NCBI GenBank assembly: GCA_902806405.1
Contig: CADCWL010000038.1
Location: 1 to 39,842, forward strand
Length of the DNA: 39,842 bases
Source: an uncultured Thermomicrobiales bacterium
GTDB taxonomy: Bacteria > Chloroflexota > Chloroflexia > Thermomicrobiales > UBA6265
Direction of reading: 5' to 3'
Part shown: in pieces, positions 35,591 through 39,842 of the stretch
Position numbering within the stretch: the stretch's first letter is position 1
How the letters are laid out: each line of letters opens with the position of its first letter
Made by a program: the position numbers and the translations under genes
The notes under the pieces: generated by a model
Database searches by the model: none
The model's input: the letters and a program-made list of their open reading frames with translations, nothing else
Told to the model about the DNA's origin: nothing

Positions 35591-35954
35591 CGCACCCCGT
35601 CCACCGACGGCGGGAGGGCGGGTCCACCCCGCCCCCGGCCGTTCCGCCCGTTCGGCCGCGGATCATAGCCGATCGCTGTGGCGCCCAGGCGCAGGGAGGC
35701 GCGGCGACAGCCACATAGTCGGTCCGGCGTCGTTAGCAGGATCCTCCGCCGGACGAGACGTGCCGGTTCGTGTCACGCCGACGGCGGAAGCCCCGGGTAG
35801 GCGAGCGTCGGATCGGTGCTCGCCTAGCGCAGTGGCTGGGCGCGGTGTGGCCCGCTTGGTCGCAACGGAGCGTGGCCGAATGGACGGTCGAGCGGTATCC
35901 TACGATCCGGTGGCGCGCCGACTCCCCTTCGCTCTCATCTCCTGAGGAGCACCG
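35591..35954. other. Divergent intergenic region of 364 bases
   Basis: This region lies between purH (minus) and the small membrane protein gene (plus). It contains a candidate purH -10, inverted repeats around 35725-35780, and -10-like hexamers for the plus-strand operon (TATCCT 35896-35901, TACGAT 35901-35906). A 21-codon ORF at 35880-35945 ends just before the next gene's ribosome-binding site, but support for it is thin. Confidence 0.5.
35662..35667 (-). promoter_or_regulatory. Possible -10 of purH
   Basis: TATGAT on the minus strand lies 72 bases upstream of the purH start. No matching -35 is visible at 16-18 bases. Confidence 0.3.
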
Positions 35955-36212
35955 ATGCGTCGTCGGACGCCGTTCCGACCCTCCCCGCCGCGCGGCGTCG
36001 AGCCGCCCCGCGACCCGAAACCGCGCGACGGGTTCGCCCACCTGGTCGTCGTCACGAGCGGGATTGGGCTGTATCTGGCCATGCTCTGGCTTGGCGTGGT
36101 GGTGATCGGCGACACCTTACCCCGGAGCGCGGTGATGGCCGCGCTGATCGTGGCCATCGCCGGCGTCGGATACGTCTTCACCCACCAACCGACGCGACCG
36201 GGTGGCTCGTAG
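35955..36212 (+). CDS. Small membrane protein with two hydrophobic helices
   Basis: The 85-residue protein has a Pro/Arg-rich cytoplasmic N-terminus (about 1-27) and then two membrane segments (about 28-51 and 58-75), ending in a short polar tail. I do not recognise the family. GAGGAG lies five bases before the ATG, which supports real translation. It is followed 29 bases later by a 55-codon ORF that is coupled to the PfkB kinase gene, so the three may form one operon. Confidence 0.7.
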   Translation: MRRRTPFRPSPPRGVEPPRDPKPRDGFAHLVVVTSGIGLYLAMLWLGVVVIGDTLPRSAVMAALIVAIAGVGYVFTHQPTRPGGS

Positions 36213-36241
36213 GACCCGACGTCGGAAGTGGGAGGAGCGGA

Positions 36242-36409
36242 ATGGAGATCGGCCCGCGCGCTGCGGGCGTGCCCGACCGAGGGCTGGCCGGTGCGCTCCA
36301 ACGAGTCGGTTCTGCGGGGGAGAGGCTGCGCCGTCGGTTGACGGTTGCGGCGGTCCCGCCCGACGGCGAGGGCGATGGAGTCGCTTTGCCACGACCCGTG
36401 AGCCGATGA
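36242..36409 (+). CDS. Small unrecognised ORF (55 residues) translationally coupled to the PfkB gene
   Basis: ATG at 36242 is preceded by GGAGG with six bases spacing, and the frame runs 55 codons to a TGA at 36407-36409. That stop overlaps the ATG of the PfkB gene as ATGA. The protein begins MEIGPRAAGVPDRGLAGAL, continues with an Arg-rich GERLRRRL segment, and ends in a Pro/Asp/Gly-rich tail. It has no signal peptide or membrane segment, and I do not recognise it. The strong ribosome-binding site here and the weak one for the kinase suggest the ORF is translated and delivers ribosomes to the kinase start. It could be a small protein in its own right or only a leader. Confidence 0.55.
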   Translation: MEIGPRAAGVPDRGLAGALQRVGSAGERLRRRLTVAAVPPDGEGDGVALPRPVSR

Positions 36410-37383
36410 CGGGGCCGATCCCAAATTCATCGGCGACCCCGCGGACGCCGCGCGTGGCCACGGTGGGAACGGCAAGCTGGGATCGCCTCGTGGCGGTCGA
36501 CCGGTACCCCTCGCCGGGCGAGCAGGAGATCGTGCGGGCCGAGGTCTCGGCGCCGGGCGGCACGGCCACGAACACGGCCGTCGGCCTCGCCCGGCTTGGC
36601 GCGCGGGCAAGTGTCGCCGCCGCGATCGGGGACGACGCCGAGGGCGATTCGATCCGGCGCGGCCTGGAGGCGGCCGGGGTCGACACCCGGTGGCTGCTGG
36701 CACGAGCGGCGGCGCGAACGAACCGGGCAACGATCGTCGTCAGCGGCGAGCCGTCCGACCGAACCATGTACTGGCACCCCGGCGCCGAGCTTGTCCGGGG
36801 AGACCCGTTCGACATTGCGGCGCTGTTCCGGCACGACGTCGTCGTCCTCGACATGGCGGACGCGCCGCTGCGGCGCTTCCTGGTCGATCTGCCGGCTCAT
36901 ACCGTGCCGGGCGCGCGGATCCTCGGGACGCTGACGTACCTGGCGGACCCTGCGCTGCCCGACGGGCTCGAGCTCGCCCTGCGCCACGACGTGGTGGTCG
37001 GCAGGGAGCGTGACCTTCTCGCCGTGACCGGCACCTGGACGTTGAGCGACGCGGCGGCGGCTCTCCGCTTCCGGATGCCGGGCAGCAACCTGCGGGCGGC
37101 TCTGGTGACGCGTGGCGCGGCCGGCTGCCGGATCGTGACGGCGGAGGAGAGTTGGCAGATAGCGGCGTTCGAGGTCCCCGTCGTCGATCCGACCGGGGCG
37201 GGGGACGCCTTCGTCGCCGGCGTTGCCTACGGGATGGCTCAGCGCTGGGCATGGCCGACGGTGGGACGCTTCGCCAACGCCGCCGGCGCCCTCGCGACCC
37301 GGGCGCTCGGTGCCCAATCGTCGCTGCCGACCCTGGCGGATGTGGAGGAGATGCTAGCGAACGGGTGCGAGCGGCCGGCGTAA
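36406..37383 (+). CDS. PfkB-family carbohydrate kinase
   Basis: The 325-residue protein has the ribokinase fold: N-terminal VATVGTASWDRLVAVDRYPSPGE, the substrate-site GGTATNTAVGLARLGA, and the C-terminal signature DPTGAGDAFVAGVAYG with catalytic base D267. The family phosphorylates sugars, nucleosides or related alcohols; the specificity is not readable, though the small lid and SPGE motif suit ribokinase/fructokinase-like or KDG-kinase members. The ATG at 36406 overlaps the stop of a 55-codon ORF and has no strong ribosome-binding site of its own. A ribose-type importer lies 4 kb away on the other strand and could supply its substrate (inference). Confidence 0.9.
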   Translation: MTGPIPNSSATPRTPRVATVGTASWDRLVAVDRYPSPGEQEIVRAEVSAPGGTATNTAVGLARLGARASVAAAIGDDAEGDSIRRGLEAAGVDTRWLLARAAARTNRATIVVSGEPSDRTMYWHPGAELVRGDPFDIAALFRHDVVVLDMADAPLRRFLVDLPAHTVPGARILGTLTYLADPALPDGLELALRHDVVVGRERDLLAVTGTWTLSDAAAALRFRMPGSNLRAALVTRGAAGCRIVTAEESWQIAAFEVPVVDPTGAGDAFVAGVAYGMAQRWAWPTVGRFANAAGALATRALGAQSSLPTLADVEEMLANGCERPA

Positions 37384-37403
37384 CGCGAAGGGCGGGCATC
37401 GGT

Positions 37404-37418
37404 CGGGCGCAGCGCCCG
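37404..37418 (+). terminator. Short hairpin after the PfkB gene
   Basis: CGGGCG and CGCCCG with a 3-base loop start 20 bases after the stop. There is no U-tail, so support is weak. Confidence 0.3.
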
Positions 37419-37484
37419 CGCCGGTGCGAGGCGATACCGGCGGCCGCGGGTGGGCAGGGCCTGGCGGTCGGGCCGTGGTGCCGC

Positions 37485-37490
37485 TAAGAT
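37485..37490 (+). promoter_or_regulatory. Possible -10 of the secreted-protein gene
   Basis: TAAGAT lies 129 bases upstream of the ATG at 37620. No matching -35 is visible. Confidence 0.2.
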
Positions 37491-37619
37491 GGAGAAACGA
37501 GCGTCGGTAGCGAAGTCGGGCTGGGGCTCGCTCGCGGCCTGCAGACGGCGGCCGTGCGACGCGGCAGCGAAGAATTGCCGCAGAACAACCGACATGGCTC
37601 GGTGGGGAAGGAGTCCATC

Positions 37620-38072
37620 ATGGGACGGATGCTGGCGCGGCGCGTTCTTTTCCTTGCGCCATTCGCGCTAGCGCTCGCGCTCCACCCGCTCGGGGTCGAG
37701 GCGACGCTAGGATGGTGCCGAACCGACCCTCTCTTCGCGATCGACGGGAAGCGGGTCCACATCGACGTGTATAGCCTCGAGGAGGCGCTGACGTCGGTGA
37801 CCGGTCCGACGGAGCTTGTGATCACGATCCCCGAACGGGTCAGCTACGAGCTGCTCCAAAGCGACGATGGCTTCGGCCTCGGTTGGAACATCCGGGTTCA
37901 GCGCTCCGAGGACTTCGAGGTTCGGGAGAAGGGGGTGGAGGTTCGCGCGGTGGCTGTCGTTCCGGCCGCCAAGCAACTCCCGGTAAAGGTCGAGTTCGAG
38001 CATCGCGATGAGGTGATCGCTCGGGGCATTGGGACGACCAACGGACCCGTGGCCGCCAAGGCCTGGTTGTAA
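37620..38072 (+). CDS. Small secreted protein of unknown function
   Basis: The 150-residue protein begins with a classical signal peptide: MGRMLARRV, a Leu/Ala/Phe-rich core, and cleavage near GVEA. The mature part starts TLGWCRTDPLFAIDGKRVHIDVYS and looks all-beta, with one cysteine in the GWCRTDP motif and later VRQRSED/VKVEFEHRDEV-type strands. I know similar GWCR(S/T)DP secreted proteins in Chloroflexota and Actinomycetota, without a known role. AAGGAG lies six bases before the ATG, which favours 37620 over an upstream in-frame start. Confidence 0.75.
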   Translation: MGRMLARRVLFLAPFALALALHPLGVEATLGWCRTDPLFAIDGKRVHIDVYSLEEALTSVTGPTELVITIPERVSYELLQSDDGFGLGWNIRVQRSEDFEVREKGVEVRAVAVVPAAKQLPVKVEFEHRDEVIARGIGTTNGPVAAKAWL

Positions 38073-38107
38073 CGCCTTCGGTCGCGGACGCGGGGAGGAA
38101 GGGGGAG

Positions 38108-39842
38108 ATGGCGAACGCCGCGAACCGAGGTCGGGCTGCGGGTAGGACAGGCACCCAGCGCTGGCGCGACGTGTGGCGGCCGACGCTCGGTATCATCGCC
38201 CTTCCCAGCCTCCACAGCGCTGGCGACCGGAACAATCGTGCCACTATCAAAGTCGGTCTGCGCCCTTCAATCCGCCGATATCTTGCCGCGATCGGCTTCA
38301 CCGCCTTAGCCGCCACGTTCTTACTTCTGCGAAATATGCCGGCGCCCACCCTGGCGCAGTTGGCCTTAGCGTCTGCGCTTGCCGGGGCCACGGCGGTGGC
38401 GTGGATGTTTCCCTTTGCGGTTAGCTCCGGCACGAAGCTGTATCTCGACACCTCAATCCTCGTGGCGGCCGTCCTCGTTTTCGACCCCGGCTCTGCGATC
38501 GTGGTTGCCGCAGGTGGTCGGATCGTCGCCCACCTGCTCCGCCGACTCTCGATCGAGGAGACGTTGTTTCATTCCGCGCAGGCGGCCCTGCAAGTGATCG
38601 CGGGCGCCTTGGTACTCGCTGGTTTCGGTTGGCAAGTGGAAAATCTGAGTCCAGATCGGCCGATGACGCTGGTGGCCGCCGGCGTCGCCGGCGGCATGAT
38701 GTGGCTGATCGGCTTGACCGTTGTTGCCCCGTTGGTGGCGCTGCAGGAGCACATCAACGTTGGCCGCGTCTGGTGGCGCTCGGTGCGCGACGCAGGGACG
38801 CTCAAGCTGGGGGTCGACCTGAGTCAAGTTGCTATAGGAGTTTTGGCGGCATATGTAGCCGTTGACCATAGCTGGTTCGTAGCCATGCTCCTGCTCCCGG
38901 CTGGCGCGCTTTACCATGCGCTGGGGCATCACGTGCAACTGAGGCGAGAGGCAGAGGCGAGGCTCCTTCACCAGGCGTCTCACGATCCGCTCACCGATCT
39001 ACCGAATCGGTCGCTCTTCCTGCAGCGCTTGGAGCAGGCGCTGGCGCCGGAGAACGACGGTCGCGTCGGACTCCTGTTCATTGACCTTGACCGGTTCAAA
39101 TTCGTGAACGATAGCCTCGGACACGAAGCAGGCGACCGCCTCCTGACCGCCGTCGCCGCGCGGGTCAAGCCGTGCCTCCGTTCGGGCACCACGATCGGTC
39201 GTCTCGGCGGAGACGAGTTCACGGTGCTGCTGCCCGACCTGGGCGAGGCGGTTGAGGCCGAGGCGGCCGCTTCCCGCATCGTGGCCGCGCTCGATGCGCC
39301 GTTCGAGATCGATGGGCACGAGCTGGTGGTGACCGCGAGCGTGGGTGTTGCCACCGCCCTGCCAGGAACGACCGGAGCGAACGATCTCATTCGCGACGCG
39401 GACGTGGCGCTGTATAGGGCGAAACGGCAGGGCAAGGCCCGGTGGACGGTGTTCGACACCGATGCCGATCGCGCAGCTCGGGGGCTCGTCGATCGGGAGG
39501 TTCGCCTGCGGCAAGCTATCGCCCGGGACGAGCTCCGGCTCGCGTACCAGCCTCAGGTGGAGTTGGCGACGGGGCGGATCGTCGGGGTGGAAGCGTTGGT
39601 CCGATGGGAGGATCCCGAGGAGGGACTCCTTCCCCCCGCGGCGTTCATCCCAATGGCGGAAGAGACGGGCTTGATCCTGCCGATTGGCAGATGGGTATTG
39701 GAGGAGGCCTGCCGCCAGGCACAGATGTGGCAGACGGAAGCCGGGGCGTCGCTATCGGTAAGCGTCAATCTCTCGGCGTGTCAGTTCCAGGACCACGAGT
39801 TGGTCGATAACGTCGCATCCAGCCTTAGCTCCTCCGGCCTCC
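38108..39842 (+). CDS. Membrane-anchored GGDEF-EAL cyclic-di-GMP protein (C-terminus beyond window)
   Basis: The frame is open from the ATG at 38108 to the window end (578 codons, no stop). Upstream is GGAGGAA with seven bases spacing. A short basic cytoplasmic leader is followed by roughly six hydrophobic segments between residues 50 and 265, then a diguanylate cyclase domain with intact GGDEF (367-371, RLGGDEFTVLL) and the start of an EAL phosphodiesterase domain (E495 in EALVRW, then VNLSACQF). The product-inhibition site RxxD is degenerate (R358-S-G-T361). The net direction, c-di-GMP synthesis or breakdown, cannot be decided without the missing EAL residues. Codon use includes more TTA, ATA and GTA than neighbours, and the region looks lower in GC. 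Confidence 0.92.
   Translation, partial: MANAANRGRAAGRTGTQRWRDVWRPTLGIIALPSLHSAGDRNNRATIKVGLRPSIRRYLAAIGFTALAATFLLLRNMPAPTLAQLALASALAGATAVAWMFPFAVSSGTKLYLDTSILVAAVLVFDPGSAIVVAAGGRIVAHLLRRLSIEETLFHSAQAALQVIAGALVLAGFGWQVENLSPDRPMTLVAAGVAGGMMWLIGLTVVAPLVALQEHINVGRVWWRSVRDAGTLKLGVDLSQVAIGVLAAYVAVDHSWFVAMLLLPAGALYHALGHHVQLRREAEARLLHQASHDPLTDLPNRSLFLQRLEQALAPENDGRVGLLFIDLDRFKFVNDSLGHEAGDRLLTAVAARVKPCLRSGTTIGRLGGDEFTVLLPDLGEAVEAEAAASRIVAALDAPFEIDGHELVVTASVGVATALPGTTGANDLIRDADVALYRAKRQGKARWTVFDTDADRAARGLVDREVRLRQAIARDELRLAYQPQVELATGRIVGVEALVRWEDPEEGLLPPAAFIPMAEETGLILPIGRWVLEEACRQAQMWQTEAGASLSVSVNLSACQFQDHELVDNVASSLSSSGL

Noticed and set aside
35683-35780. Possible ZTP riboswitch upstream of purH: minus-strand CGCCTGGGC matches nine bases of the 3' core, and CGGCGT/ACGCCG arms could form P1
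   Set aside because: The 5' domain lacks the GACTGGCGA-type segment needed for the pseudoknot, and the best purH -10 (35662-35667) lies downstream of the motif. A covariance-model search would settle it.
35880-35945. 21-codon ORF ending just before the small membrane protein gene
   Set aside because: GGAG is nine bases from the ATG, the peptide has no attenuator-like codon run and no stem-loops follow it; kept only as a remark.

Overview
The window is a GC-rich, densely packed stretch of bacterial chromosome. Gene content points to Chloroflexota, most likely a Thermomicrobia/Sphaerobacter-like organism. The pointers are a secreted L,D-transpeptidase carrying 'ETGH..G..L..W' repeats, twin-arginine-type signals on solute-binding proteins that lack a lipobox, a DUF2171 protein, NDH-2, and common GTG/TTG starts. 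This placement rests on family knowledge, not on a search. I found no tRNA, rRNA, CRISPR array, insertion sequence or phage gene.

Layout. 1-1437 (-): N-terminal part of a type I restriction R subunit (HsdR), cut by the window edge. 1551-4148 (-): soluble PAS/GAF histidine kinase without a partner regulator. 4254-7109 (-): aconitase. 7371-8750 (-): secreted L,D-transpeptidase. 9010-11734 (-): a translationally coupled trio, M16 peptidase > GNAT > NadC, divergent from a DinB-like protein (11900-12367 +). 12525-13700 (-): class V aminotransferase. 14072-17826 (-): oligopeptide-type ABC permeases B and C plus binding protein. Their two ATPases lie at 20411-22406 on the plus strand, and a molybdopterin oxidoreductase (17959-20100 +) sits between the two halves. 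22549-25080 (+): an 843-residue tandem fusion of two malic enzymes, the most unusual gene here. 25195-28171 (-): DUF2171 protein, GNAT, nucleoside 2-deoxyribosyltransferase and MFS carrier. 28603-32448 (-): ribose-type ABC operon (ATPase > permease > binding protein) closed by a strong hairpin. 32553-33848 (-): NDH-2. 34052-35590 (-): PurH. 35955-37383 (+): small membrane protein, a previously overlooked 55-codon ORF and a PfkB kinase, the last two joined by an ATGA overlap. 37620-38072 (+): small secreted protein. 38108-39842 (+): membrane-anchored GGDEF-EAL protein, cut by the right edge.

How it fits together. Most of the window is housekeeping and nutrient acquisition for a heterotroph: two ABC importers, a sugar kinase, aconitase and malic enzyme for carbon flow around C4 acids, NDH-2 for NADH reoxidation, NadC for NAD supply and PurH for purines. 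The main leads are: (1) the malic-enzyme fusion, whose halves have lost different parts of the active site; (2) the unannotated small ORF coupled to PfkB; (3) the peptide-type ABC system split around a molybdoenzyme; (4) the HsdR edge, which may open into a defence locus outside the window.
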